NCBI GenBank assembly: GCA_029226955.1
Contig: JAQXZA010000104.1
Location: forward strand, 1 to 36,588
DNA length: 36,588 nucleotides
From: Clostridia bacterium
GTDB taxonomy: Bacteria; Bacillota; Clostridia; Oscillospirales; Acutalibacteraceae
Direction of reading: 5' to 3'
How positions within the stretch are numbered: the stretch's first letter is position 1; each line of letters begins with the position of its first letter. Of the stretch, positions 16,382-26,061 are shown one piece after another. The notes beneath the pieces are model-generated. The model did not search any database and was not told where the DNA came from. It saw only the letters and a list, made by a program, of their open reading frames with translations. The translations under genes were made by a program, and so were the position numbers.

Positions 16382-17695
16382 ATGGATTCATTTAATGAAG
16401 CGTGGGGCATAATCTGTGATTACTGCAAACAGCGTATCACGGACGTTGCCTATAAAACGTGGATAAGCAAAATTGAACCTATCAAATTGGATTTCGCCGA
16501 AGGAAAAGCAGTTCTTATGGTACCGGGGGATTTTCACCGTCAGACGCTTATAAGAGGCTATATGCCTTTGCTTAACGATGCTTTTGCGAGCGTGTTCGGA
16601 GAGGGTATCAAAATATGCTTTACTGTCCCTGAGGAAATAATGTCAAAGGAACAGGAAATTAACGACAGCATAATTGATACCGACTATGAATTTACATTTG
16701 AATCATTCATTGTAGGTTCGTCCAACAAGTTCGCACACGCAGCGTCGCTGGCGGTTGCAACAAATCCGGGCAGAGCATACAACCCTCTGTTCATATACGG
16801 AAATTCAGGACTCGGAAAAACTCACCTTCTCTATGCAATACGCAACGAAATCCACAAAACCAGTCCGGAAAAAAACATTGTCTATGTAAAGGGCGACGAT
16901 TTTACAAACGAGCTTATTGAGGCAATACGCACCGCAACACCAAACGAATTTCGTCAGAAATACAGAAAATCAGATGTTCTTCTGGTAGATGATATTCAGT
17001 TTATCGGCGGTAAGGTTTCAACTCAGGAGGAATTTTTCCATACCTTCAATTCACTCTATGAGGCAAAAAGTCAGATAGTTATGACTTCTGACCGTCCGCC
17101 AAAGGAAATAAAAACCCTTGAAGACCGACTCCGCAGCCGCTTTGAATCAGGTCTTATTGCCGACATTCAGCCGCCGGATTTTGAAACCAGAATTGCAATA
17201 ATCAAGCGTAAAGCAGAACTTCTTGAAATAGATATTCCCGACGATGTTGTAGAATATATTGCAACAAGACTCAAAACAAATATCAGACAGCTTGAAGGCG
17301 TAGTAAAGAAACTCAAAGCCAAATGTCTGCTTTACGGCGAAAAAATAACGCTCAATGTTGCACAGAAAACCATTTCGGACATTCTGAACAACGAACAGCC
17401 ACCGCCGCTTACAGTAGAAAAAATCATTGACGAGGTTGCACATACATTCGGTGTAACCGGCGATGACATACGCTCATCAAAGCGTAATGCAAATATCTCA
17501 AATGCCCGTCAGATTGCGATTTATGCCGTAAGAGAAATTACAGACCTTTCTATGAACCTTATCGGCGACGAGTTCGGCGGACGTGACCACTCTACAATAG
17601 TATATGCGATAAAACAGATAGAAAAAAATATGAGCAAAGACCCGAAACTCAAATCCACAGTAGATGATATTATCAAAAATATAAGGGATCGCTGA
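16382..17695 (+). CDS. dnaA: Chromosomal replication initiator DnaA
   Basis: 437 residues. An AAA+ protein that binds DnaA boxes and opens oriC. Domain I covers residues 1-80 (FNEAWGIICDYCKQRITDVA). Domain II is a short linker. Domain III has Walker A GNSGLGKT (140-147), Walker B VLLVDD (199-204) and the Arg-rich sensor segment EDRLRSRFESGL. Domain IV covers about 345-437 with the signature GGRDHST (399-405). Domain IV departs from the textbook binding loop: SKRNANISNARQ replaces the K/R-S-V-A-x-P-R-Q type of Bacillus and E. coli. The start is ATG 16382 (MDSFNEAW) with AGGGAGA about 10 bases upstream. An in-frame TTG at 16292 has no ribosome site. Confidence 0.98.
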   Translation: MDSFNEAWGIICDYCKQRITDVAYKTWISKIEPIKLDFAEGKAVLMVPGDFHRQTLIRGYMPLLNDAFASVFGEGIKICFTVPEEIMSKEQEINDSIIDTDYEFTFESFIVGSSNKFAHAASLAVATNPGRAYNPLFIYGNSGLGKTHLLYAIRNEIHKTSPEKNIVYVKGDDFTNELIEAIRTATPNEFRQKYRKSDVLLVDDIQFIGGKVSTQEEFFHTFNSLYEAKSQIVMTSDRPPKEIKTLEDRLRSRFESGLIADIQPPDFETRIAIIKRKAELLEIDIPDDVVEYIATRLKTNIRQLEGVVKKLKAKCLLYGEKITLNVAQKTISDILNNEQPPPLTVEKIIDEVAHTFGVTGDDIRSSKRNANISNARQIAIYAVREITDLSMNLIGDEFGGRDHSTIVYAIKQIEKNMSKDPKLKSTVDDIIKNIRDR

Positions 17696-17727
17696 TTTAA
17701 TTTTATGACTGCAAATGATTTTTTGAA

Positions 17728-17986
17728 TTTTCAACAAGTTGTTAATTTACATTCAACAATTCAACAAACCCGGTTGAAACATATATTTTCCACTTTCCAA
17801 CATTTTCAACAAGTTTTCAACTTTCCACCAACATATTTCAACCGCTATGTTGAAACAAAAGTTTTCCACAAAATTATTTAAACTGAGGTCAACAAACTTT
17901 CAACTGTTGATAAATTGTTAAAAATCGCATTGTATTCAGAAAAATTAAACTTTTCAACTTATTAACAGCCCCTATTACTATTACTG
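17728..17986. promoter_or_regulatory. Downstream oriC segment: DnaA box array and unwinding element
   Basis: Strong boxes: TTTTCAACA 17728-17736 and 17803-17811, TTTTCCACA 17862-17870, TTATCAACA 17905-17913 (minus strand). Weaker ones lie at 17750, 17758, 17772, 17786, 17814, 17821, 17835, 17848 and 17951. The array ends TTATTAACA (17959-17967), GCCCC (17968-17972), then CTA-TTA-CTA-TTA-CTG (17972-17986) and AT-rich DNA. The order box, GC-rich spacer, CTA-type trinucleotides matches the basal unwinding system of B. subtilis oriC, where DnaA-trios load DnaA on single strands. No gene lies in 17696-18036. Confidence 0.85.
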
Positions 17987-18036
17987 AAATATATCTATTC
18001 TTATGTGTTATTTTTCCAGAAAAAAGGACTGATCAG

Positions 18037-19143
18037 ATGAAATTTCAATGCAGCCGCCAGAAACTCAACGAAGCAGTTACAAATGTTCAAAGAGCAGTAT
18101 CTACAAAATCCACAATACCAGCACTTGAAGGTATCCTCATAAAAGCAGCAGACAATAAAATAACCCTTTGTGGCTATGACCTTGAAATAGGTATAACAAC
18201 AACTATTGATGCTGATGTAAGAGAAAACGGTTCAGCCGTACTCACAGCGAAACTTTTTGCCGAAATTATCAGAAAAATGCCAGAGGACACCATTACAATA
18301 GAAACAGACGAAAAACTTATCGCATATATTTCAGGCGGTAAGGCAGAGTATAAGATTATCGGAATATCAGACGAAGAATATCCCGAACTGCCGTCTGTAA
18401 ACGGAAGCGACAAGTTCAACATAAACGGCGGTACTCTCAGAAGTATGATAAGCCAGACAATATATGCCGTTTCCGACAAGGATATAAAACCGGCTCATAA
18501 AGGTTCACTGTTTGAAATCGAAAACGGAAACATAAAGATAATATCCGTTGACGGTTACCGTCTTGCAATAAGAACCGAAAAAATAGACTATAATGACGAA
18601 AAAAACTTTATAGTACCGGGAAAATCTCTTTCAGAAGTAACCAAACTCATCACAGATGAAGAAAAAGACGTACAGATAACAGTCGGCGACAGACATATTG
18701 TGTTCCAAATTGACAATTATTCAATAATAACCCGTCTTATCGAGGGCGAATTTATGAACTATAAAGCCGCTCTGCCAAAGACTCATTCAACGGAAATGAA
18801 AGTCAACACAAGACAATTTATCAATGCTATTGAAAGAATGTCACTTTTGCTGACAGAAAGACTAAAAAGTCCGATAAGATGTAAAATTGAGGACGGACTT
18901 ATCAAAACATCTTGCAATACTTCTCTCGGTCAGGCTTATGATGAATTTCCTGCTGAAATAAGCGGCGAGGATATTGAAATCGGTTTTGACAACAAATATC
19001 TTCTTGACGCACTCAGAAATTCCGAAACGGACGAGGTAAAAATACAACTCAGCAGTCCGTTAAGCCCGATTGTAATTATGCCAAGCGAGGGTAACAGTTT
19101 TCTGTTCCTCGTACTGCCTGTGAGGTTAAAAAATGAAAACTGA
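18037..19143 (+). CDS. dnaN: DNA polymerase III sliding clamp (beta subunit)
   Basis: 368 residues, normal length. The dimeric ring tethers the polymerase and many repair factors to DNA. Three topologically similar clamp domains are present. It begins [21 protein letters not shown] with the usual [12 protein letters not shown]. The C-terminus [22 protein letters not shown] provides the family's hydrophobic binding pocket. The start is ATG 18037 with AAAGGA 8 bases upstream. It overlaps yaaA by 11 bases, implying coupled translation. Confidence 0.97.
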   Translation: MKFQCSRQKLNEAVTNVQRAVSTKSTIPALEGILIKAADNKITLCGYDLEIGITTTIDADVRENGSAVLTAKLFAEIIRKMPEDTITIETDEKLIAYISGGKAEYKIIGISDEEYPELPSVNGSDKFNINGGTLRSMISQTIYAVSDKDIKPAHKGSLFEIENGNIKIISVDGYRLAIRTEKIDYNDEKNFIVPGKSLSEVTKLITDEEKDVQITVGDRHIVFQIDNYSIITRLIEGEFMNYKAALPKTHSTEMKVNTRQFINAIERMSLLLTERLKSPIRCKIEDGLIKTSCNTSLGQAYDEFPAEISGEDIEIGFDNKYLLDALRNSETDEVKIQLSSPLSPIVIMPSEGNSFLFLVLPVRLKNEN

Positions 19144-19351
19144 AAAAATTACACTCAGACCTGATGAAGAATTTATACGTCTTGACTGTATCATAAAAAT
19201 GTCAGGAAATGTTGCAACAGGCGGACAGGCAAAAGTAGTTATTCAGAATGGAGAAGTAAAAGTAAACGGTGAAGTCTGCACTATGCGTGGCAAAAAAATG
19301 AGAAAAGGCGACAAAGCCGAGTTTGACGGAACCGTTTTTGAGGTGTGCTGA
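19133..19351 (+). CDS. yaaA: S4-domain RNA-binding protein YaaA/RlbA type
   Basis: 72 residues. A single S4-like fold ([35 protein letters not shown]) with a short N-terminal strand. In Bacillus the homologue between dnaN and recF is implicated in ribosome biogenesis. It starts within the dnaN end and stops 1 base before the recF start codon, a tightly coupled dnaN-yaaA-recF operon. Confidence 0.9.
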   Translation: MKTEKITLRPDEEFIRLDCIIKMSGNVATGGQAKVVIQNGEVKVNGEVCTMRGKKMRKGDKAEFDGTVFEVC

Positions 19352-19352
19352 T

Positions 19353-20453
19353 TTGTTTGTAAAAAGTCTTTCGTTTGAAAATTACAGAAACCTTAAAAAT
19401 ACAACAATAATGCCCACCGAGTCAATAAACGTAATATGCGGCGACAACGCACAGGGCAAGACAAATCTGCTTGAATGTGTGTGGCTTTTCACAGGCGGAC
19501 GGTCTTTCCGTGGTTCAAAGGACAGCGAACTTATTTCTTTCGGACAGAATTACGCAAAAATACAGTTATGCTTTAATTCCTGTAACCGTGACCAGACTAT
19601 TGAAATAAATATAAAAAACGGCAGACGGAGTGCCATTCTCAATGATGTTCCGAAAAGCTATGTTTCACACATAATCGGAGTGTTCTGTGCTGTTGTCTTT
19701 TCGCCCGACCATTTGACGCTTGTAAAGAACGGTCCTGAGGAAAGACGGAATTTCATTGACGGTGCATTGTGTCAGATAAAGCCGTCTTATGCCGCCGCAC
19801 TCACAAAATACAAACGTATTCTCAATGAACGCAACGCACTTTTGAAAGATATTCAAAAGCACCGTGAACTTATAGATACACTTGATATATGGAATGACAG
19901 GCTTGCCTGTGAGGGTGCTTTAATCTCTTATGAAAGAGCTGCATATATAAAAAAGCTGTCACAGCCGGCAATACAGTTCTATGACGGAATTTCCGACGGA
20001 AAAGAACAGCTTTTGCTTGAATATAAAACAGGCTTTAACGGCAACGAGAATATGACCCGTGAGGAACTCAGAAACTCACTGCTTGAAAGCCTGAGAAAAA
20101 AACAGAATGACGACATTTATGCCGGTTTTACGACAACAGGCGTACACCGTGACGACCTGACCATAAAAATCAACGGATATGACGCAAAAAATTTCGGTTC
20201 ACAAGGGCAACAGCGTTCGGCGGTTCTTGCAATGAAACTTGCGGAGGCTACTGTTCTCGGAAACGAAAAAGGCGAAAAACCAGTCATTCTCCTTGATGAT
20301 GTATTAAGCGAGCTTGACCCGTCAAGACAGGATTATCTCCTGAACCGACTTGACGGCTTACAGGTATTTATAACCTGTTGTGAACCTATTATAAACGCAA
20401 AAAATCCTATTCACATAAATAAAGGCGAAATTACGGCTTTGGAGGGAACATAA
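19353..20453 (+). CDS. recF: DNA replication and repair protein RecF
   Basis: 366 residues. An SMC-like ATPase that loads RecA at gapped DNA with RecO and RecR. Walker A GDNAQGKTNLLE (about residues 30-41). The ABC signature region is GSQGQQRSAVLAMKLAEA and Walker B is PVILLDDVLSELDPSRQ. The start is TTG 19353-19355, giving MFVKSLSFENYRNLKN, with GAGG 9 bases upstream at the yaaA end. An earlier TTG at 19323 lies before this site and adds ten unconserved residues. TTG use here matches parA, remB and gyrA. Confidence 0.95.
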   Translation: MFVKSLSFENYRNLKNTTIMPTESINVICGDNAQGKTNLLECVWLFTGGRSFRGSKDSELISFGQNYAKIQLCFNSCNRDQTIEINIKNGRRSAILNDVPKSYVSHIIGVFCAVVFSPDHLTLVKNGPEERRNFIDGALCQIKPSYAAALTKYKRILNERNALLKDIQKHRELIDTLDIWNDRLACEGALISYERAAYIKKLSQPAIQFYDGISDGKEQLLLEYKTGFNGNENMTREELRNSLLESLRKKQNDDIYAGFTTTGVHRDDLTIKINGYDAKNFGSQGQQRSAVLAMKLAEATVLGNEKGEKPVILLDDVLSELDPSRQDYLLNRLDGLQVFITCCEPIINAKNPIHINKGEITALEGT

Positions 20454-20455
20454 AC

Positions 20456-20707
20456 TTGTATCTTCATCTCGGAAAAGACACGGTAGTCAGAAAAAAAGAC
20501 ATTATCGGGATTTTTGACCTTGATACTTCTACCGTTTCCGCAACAACACGAAACTATCTTGCAAAAGCCGAAAAAGACGGCAAAGTTATAAACGTTTCCC
20601 CCGAACTGCCTAAATCCTTTGTTCTCTGCAAAGACGGCAACGGCTGTAAAGTCTATATCTGCCAGCTTTCCCCCGTCACACTCATAAAAAGAGCAACACA
20701 GTTTTAA
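20456..20707 (+). CDS. remB: RemB/DUF370-type regulatory protein
   Basis: 83 residues beginning at TTG 20456 with GGAGG 10 bases upstream. The start region MYLHLGKDTVVRKKDIIGIFDL is typical of YaaB/RemB of Bacillus, located there too between recF and gyrB. The RemA/RemB family includes DNA-binding regulators of matrix genes; the role of RemB itself is less clear. It has two bases between it and recF and is followed by a heptamer repeat. Confidence 0.85.
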   Translation: MYLHLGKDTVVRKKDIIGIFDLDTSTVSATTRNYLAKAEKDGKVINVSPELPKSFVLCKDGNGCKVYICQLSPVTLIKRATQF

Positions 20708-20740
20708 TAATGCGTAATTCGTAATGCGTAATTCGTAATT
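20708..20740 (+). repeat. Heptanucleotide tandem repeat, copy 3
   Basis: TAATGCG-TAATTCG-TAATGCG-TAATTCG-TAATT on the plus strand, directly after the remB stop. Opposite orientation to the copies on the left arm. Confidence 0.85.
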
Positions 20741-20789
20741 ATTGAAAATAAAATTACTGGTTTCTATTATTAAAAAAGGAATGGTGTCA

Positions 20790-21323
20790 ATGGCGAAAAA
20801 ATTAAAACTTCCAAGGTGTCCTTACTGCCACAGAAAAATATCGTTTTTCGGGGCGGCTTTTCTCAAAACAAAGGGAGAATATAGCTGTGACACCTGTAAA
20901 TGTATCTCAAATGTAGTAATAAACCGTTCAATTTACGGTATAGCAAGCATTACCTGTGTACTTTCACTGCTGATACTTGTTCTTTATTCGTATTTCGGCG
21001 ACCACGGGAATATTCTCGGAGTTTTGCTTGTACTTTTCCCCTTTATTATTTTTTATGCTCTTGTTCCGTTTTTTGTCAGACTTGAACCCTGTGCTGACCG
21101 TTCACTCGAAAAGAAAATAAAGGAAAAACAACAAACTGTCGTTCCCGAAACAGCCTACAATGCCACTGTTACGGAAATGAACCGCACAAACCCGATAGAA
21201 CTTAATGTCAGCGACGATTTTTCAAAAAACTTTCTCAAAACAAAAAATATGGTTGAACAGCAAAATAAATACGAAACCCAAACGCTTGAAAATGAAAATA
21301 ACAATACAGACACTATTGTCTGA
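20790..21323 (+). CDS. Zinc-ribbon membrane protein, CPxC-x19-CxxC type
   Basis: 177 residues. The start is ATG 20790 with AAGGA 9 bases upstream; an ATG at 20781 touches that site. The N-terminal zinc ribbon has CPYC and CDTC separated by 19 residues, resembling the short 'cxxc_20_cxxc' protein family, which lacks a known function. Two hydrophobic helices follow (about residues 48-70 and 80-100). A charged, probably cytoplasmic tail of about 75 residues (NVSDDFSKNFLKTKNMVEQQ) ends the protein. The next gene is a shorter paralogue. Both are absent from the standard recF-remB-gyrB block. Confidence 0.7.
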   Translation: MAKKLKLPRCPYCHRKISFFGAAFLKTKGEYSCDTCKCISNVVINRSIYGIASITCVLSLLILVLYSYFGDHGNILGVLLVLFPFIIFYALVPFFVRLEPCADRSLEKKIKEKQQTVVPETAYNATVTEMNRTNPIELNVSDDFSKNFLKTKNMVEQQNKYETQTLENENNNTDTIV

Positions 21324-21359
21324 AACTGATTTTTTAACGAAAGCGGTGTTTTTAATTTG

Positions 21360-21692
21360 ATGAAACTTCCTGTATGTCCGTACTGCCACTCGGTTTACAG
21401 ATACAGAGATGTTGTAAATATTTCAGAAAAAAGGCATAACTGCTATCATTGTGGTCGTGCTTTTGAGGTTTCAAAGGCTACGGGACGAACTGTTCTTATG
21501 CTTATTGTTTGTTGTGTTCTTATTTCATTCAATGTGCTTTTGTTTTATACATCAAAAAATATAAATATCGTGGTTATGGCAATTACAGATGCGGCATTTA
21601 TTGCGGCGGCAATTATGCTGTTTCCGTTTACGGTAAAATTCAGAGCCGTAAAGATGACAAAGTCGGAAAAACGAAAAAATAAAGCAAAGTAA
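21360..21692 (+). CDS. Second zinc-ribbon membrane protein
   Basis: 110 residues from ATG 21360; the TTG just before is not needed. Ribosome site weak (GCGGTG). The zinc ribbon has CPYC and CYHC separated by 18 residues. Then come two membrane helices (about residues 43-65 and 70-92) and a basic tail ending KSEKRKNKAK. It has the same plan as the upstream gene without its long tail, so a tandem duplication is likely. Function unknown. 34 bases before gyrB. Confidence 0.65.
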   Translation: MKLPVCPYCHSVYRYRDVVNISEKRHNCYHCGRAFEVSKATGRTVLMLIVCCVLISFNVLLFYTSKNINIVVMAITDAAFIAAAIMLFPFTVKFRAVKMTKSEKRKNKAK

Positions 21693-21702
21693 CAGGCTGT
21701 AA

Positions 21703-23670
<1,968 letters not shown>

Positions 23671-23672
23671 TT

Positions 23673-23705
23673 TAATGCGTAATTCGTAATGCGTAATGCG
23701 TAATT
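23673..23705 (+). repeat. Heptanucleotide tandem repeat, copy 4
   Basis: TAATGCG-TAATTCG-TAATGCG-TAATGCG-TAATT, beginning 3 bases after the gyrB stop, same orientation as copy 3. Confidence 0.85.
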
Positions 23706-23743
23706 TAAATTAGCTTTGAAGAAATGAGGAGAAATTTTTTAAA

Positions 23744-24454
23744 ATGAAGGAACAGGACTCTATTCCTCCGTCTGAAAATCCGGATTTATCGGAGGAACAA
23801 CAAAATAAATCCGAAGAACAGCGTATAAACGAAATTGCCGAAGAACTCAGAAATCTTGATGACAGCAAAAATCCCGAATGGGACGGTTCAGAGGCGGAAT
23901 TTGTTGAAGATGACGATTCCGCCGAGTACGAAATTCCCGAAACAGGAATAAAGCTTTCTTATGTGCTGACTCAGGACGAAATGTACCGTTGTCTTTATCA
24001 CAGCAACACTTTCAAAACCAAAGGTGCAAGAGCCGTTGTACAGAGTATAATTCTTGCAGTGGCGGCAGTGATATTCTTTATTGCGTATTTTATGAGTGAT
24101 AATCAGTACGGCGGATACAATATATTTTTCGGGATTGTGTCGCTTGTTATGATTGCGGTGATATGGGTTGTTCCCCATCTTCATATGAAAAGTATGGCAA
24201 AACTTCTGGCAGACGGCAAAACCATAGAAACAGAAATTTATCCTACACATATTGACATAGGTCGTGACGACGGAGCGTGGAGTATTGAGCTTGACGGCAG
24301 TTCCGAAATAGAGGAATTTGACAATATTTTTATGATTTATACTCAGAAAGGTCAGAACTTTGCAATACCCGAAAGAGTGATTGAACCTGAAATTTACAAT
24401 GATATACGTGCAATTCTTATGTCAGGTACAAAACCAAAGGACGATGAAGAATAA
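23744..24454 (+). CDS. YcxB-like membrane protein with acidic N-terminal extension
   Basis: 236 residues. An acidic, Glu/Asp/Ser-rich, probably disordered N-terminus (about 1-70) is followed by a short segment LSYVLTQDEMYRCL. Two membrane helices lie at about residues 98-118 and 126-145. A C-terminal PH-like beta domain follows (TEIYPTHIDIGRDD, then FMIYTQKGQNFAIPERVI). This order matches the YcxB-like family, whose function is unknown. It is the first of three such proteins between gyrB and gyrA. The stop and the next start overlap (TAATG). Ribosome site GAGGAG 12 bases upstream, rather distant. Confidence 0.7.
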   Translation: MKEQDSIPPSENPDLSEEQQNKSEEQRINEIAEELRNLDDSKNPEWDGSEAEFVEDDDSAEYEIPETGIKLSYVLTQDEMYRCLYHSNTFKTKGARAVVQSIILAVAAVIFFIAYFMSDNQYGGYNIFFGIVSLVMIAVIWVVPHLHMKSMAKLLADGKTIETEIYPTHIDIGRDDGAWSIELDGSSEIEEFDNIFMIYTQKGQNFAIPERVIEPEIYNDIRAILMSGTKPKDDEE

Positions 24455-24873
24455 TGAAAAATGAAACAGTAATTACCGCACGTTATGCCGAAACCGACCA
24501 AATGGGAATAATACATCATTCTGTATATCCCGTGTGGTTTGAAGTCGGACGTACAAACTTTATAAAAATGCTTGGCGTGACATATTCACAGCTTGAAAAG
24601 GACGGTGTTATGCTTCCGCTTTGTGAACTTGGCTGTAAATATATAAATCCTGTACATTATGAAGATGAAGTTATTATTGAAACTTCCGTAAAAAAAGTAA
24701 GTTTTGCAAAGATTGAGTTTTCGTACAGAGTGATTATGAAAGACAGCGGAAAACTTATGGCAGAGGGATTTACCGTTCACGGTTTTGTAAATTCCGAAAC
24801 TTTCCGCCCTGTAAACATAAAAAAATTAAATCCCGAAATGTACCAAAAACTCCTGAACGCACAAAATGACTGA
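24454..24873 (+). CDS. Acyl-CoA thioesterase, hotdog fold (YbgC/FadM type)
   Basis: 139 residues. A single 4-hydroxybenzoyl-CoA thioesterase-like hotdog domain. The segment RYAETDQMGIIHHSVYPVWFEVGR carries the family's Asp-x-x-Gly-x-x-x-His catalytic pattern (TDQMGIIHHSVY). These enzymes cleave acyl-CoA or acyl-ACP; YbgC homologues associate with membrane lipid metabolism. Start overlaps the upstream YcxB-like gene by 1 base, so they form an operon. It is followed by two more YcxB-like genes, suggesting an envelope link. That link is inference. Confidence 0.88.
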   Translation: MKNETVITARYAETDQMGIIHHSVYPVWFEVGRTNFIKMLGVTYSQLEKDGVMLPLCELGCKYINPVHYEDEVIIETSVKKVSFAKIEFSYRVIMKDSGKLMAEGFTVHGFVNSETFRPVNIKKLNPEMYQKLLNAQND

Positions 24874-24891
24874 TTAAGTGGTGATATTTAT

Positions 24892-25467
24892 ATGTCTGGT
24901 GGCAAAAAACCTATTGAATGTTTTAAAAATAAAATTACAATACAGAATTATGCAGAGGCATACCGGATTTTTGATTTAAGACACGGTGCGTCATCAGGCG
25001 GAGAATGGAAAGCGTCTGTTTTCTTTGTTATCGGACTTGTAATGCTGTTTTTTATTCTTATGCAGAATTTTAATCTTGCAAAAGTTCCTGTTGCAAGTAT
25101 AGTTCTGTTGATTTGTATGTATATGTGTACCCATTATATTTATCTTTTGCCGAAAAGGGCAAAACTTAATGGCGAACATATCTACAAAAGTTCAAAACTC
25201 CTTTCAAAGCCTTATCAGACTGAAATTTACCGTGATTATTTCGTTATGAAAAACGACTGTGAATATATACGCAAATACTATGCTGAAATGAGCGATTGTA
25301 TCGAAACAGACGACATATTTGTGCTTATAGGCGGCATAGAAAAACAGATAAACGTTATTTCAAAAGAATGTCTTACTGAGGAACAGTGCAGTAATATTTC
25401 AGAACTTTTCAAAAAAGAGGCAGTACGGATTTACAGACGGACAAAAAGCAGTAAAAAAAGGAAATGA
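24892..25467 (+). CDS. YcxB-like membrane protein
   Basis: 191 residues. N-terminal strand/helix (TIQNYAEAYRIFDLRHG) and two membrane helices (about 45-61 and 66-88). Then a PH-like C-terminal domain: HIYKSSKLLSKPYQTEIYRDYFVM, then DDIFVLIGGIEKQINVISKECL. A basic tail ends it. It resembles the YcxB family but is more divergent than its neighbours. It lies 18 bases after the thioesterase and 6 before the next paralogue. The ribosome site is weak (GGTGAT). Confidence 0.62.
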   Translation: MSGGKKPIECFKNKITIQNYAEAYRIFDLRHGASSGGEWKASVFFVIGLVMLFFILMQNFNLAKVPVASIVLLICMYMCTHYIYLLPKRAKLNGEHIYKSSKLLSKPYQTEIYRDYFVMKNDCEYIRKYYAEMSDCIETDDIFVLIGGIEKQINVISKECLTEEQCSNISELFKKEAVRIYRRTKSSKKRK

Positions 25468-25473
25468 TAAGCT

Positions 25474-26025
25474 ATGGAAAAAACACCTTTTCTTGAAACA
25501 GGCTTTCTTATTACAGAAGAAGACTTCATAAATATGTCGCTTACAAGGCAGAAATACAGCACACCAAAGGAAAACAGGCTGATATTGCGTATATTGGGAT
25601 TTATTGCCGTTCTTTGTGGTGTTGCCGCATATATAGTATTGGGAGGAAATATTTATCAGATTATATGCTGGATTTTGCTTATTGCAATAGGTCTGTTTGC
25701 ACTGTTTTATTATGATGTGATAAATCCGTCAATGACAAGGAAACAGGCAAAGAATTTCTATAATTTCAATAAAAACGCAATTACTTCAAAGACCGTCAGA
25801 TTTTATGACGACGGTTTTCAGATAGATTCAGACAACTACAAACTTTCCGTTCCGAAAAAATTTATATATACGGCTGTCGAAAGCAAATCAACAATACTTA
25901 TTTATCTTGATAAAAATGATTTTTGTTTCATTCCGAAAAGAGTATTTTCAGATGAACAGCTTAAACAGATTCAGGACTTTGTACATTCAAAAGACCCTGA
26001 CAAATATCACGAAATTGTGATGTAA
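25474..26025 (+). CDS. YcxB-like membrane protein
   Basis: 183 residues and the clearest YcxB match of the three: TEEDFINMSLTRQKYS, two membrane helices (about 39-58 and 62-82), and DPSMTRK-like DVINPSMTRKQAKNF. The C-terminal domain is FYDDGFQIDSDNYKLSVPKKFIY, then STILIYLDKNDFCFIPKRVF. The last motif, a hydrophobic strand ending IPKR, is characteristic. GATAAG lies just upstream, a weak ribosome site. It is last of the set before gyrA, from which it is separated by 36 bases. Confidence 0.72.
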   Translation: MEKTPFLETGFLITEEDFINMSLTRQKYSTPKENRLILRILGFIAVLCGVAAYIVLGGNIYQIICWILLIAIGLFALFYYDVINPSMTRKQAKNFYNFNKNAITSKTVRFYDDGFQIDSDNYKLSVPKKFIYTAVESKSTILIYLDKNDFCFIPKRVFSDEQLKQIQDFVHSKDPDKYHEIVM

Positions 26026-26061
26026 AAATTCGTATTAAAATTTCCGAAAGAGGTGTTGAAT

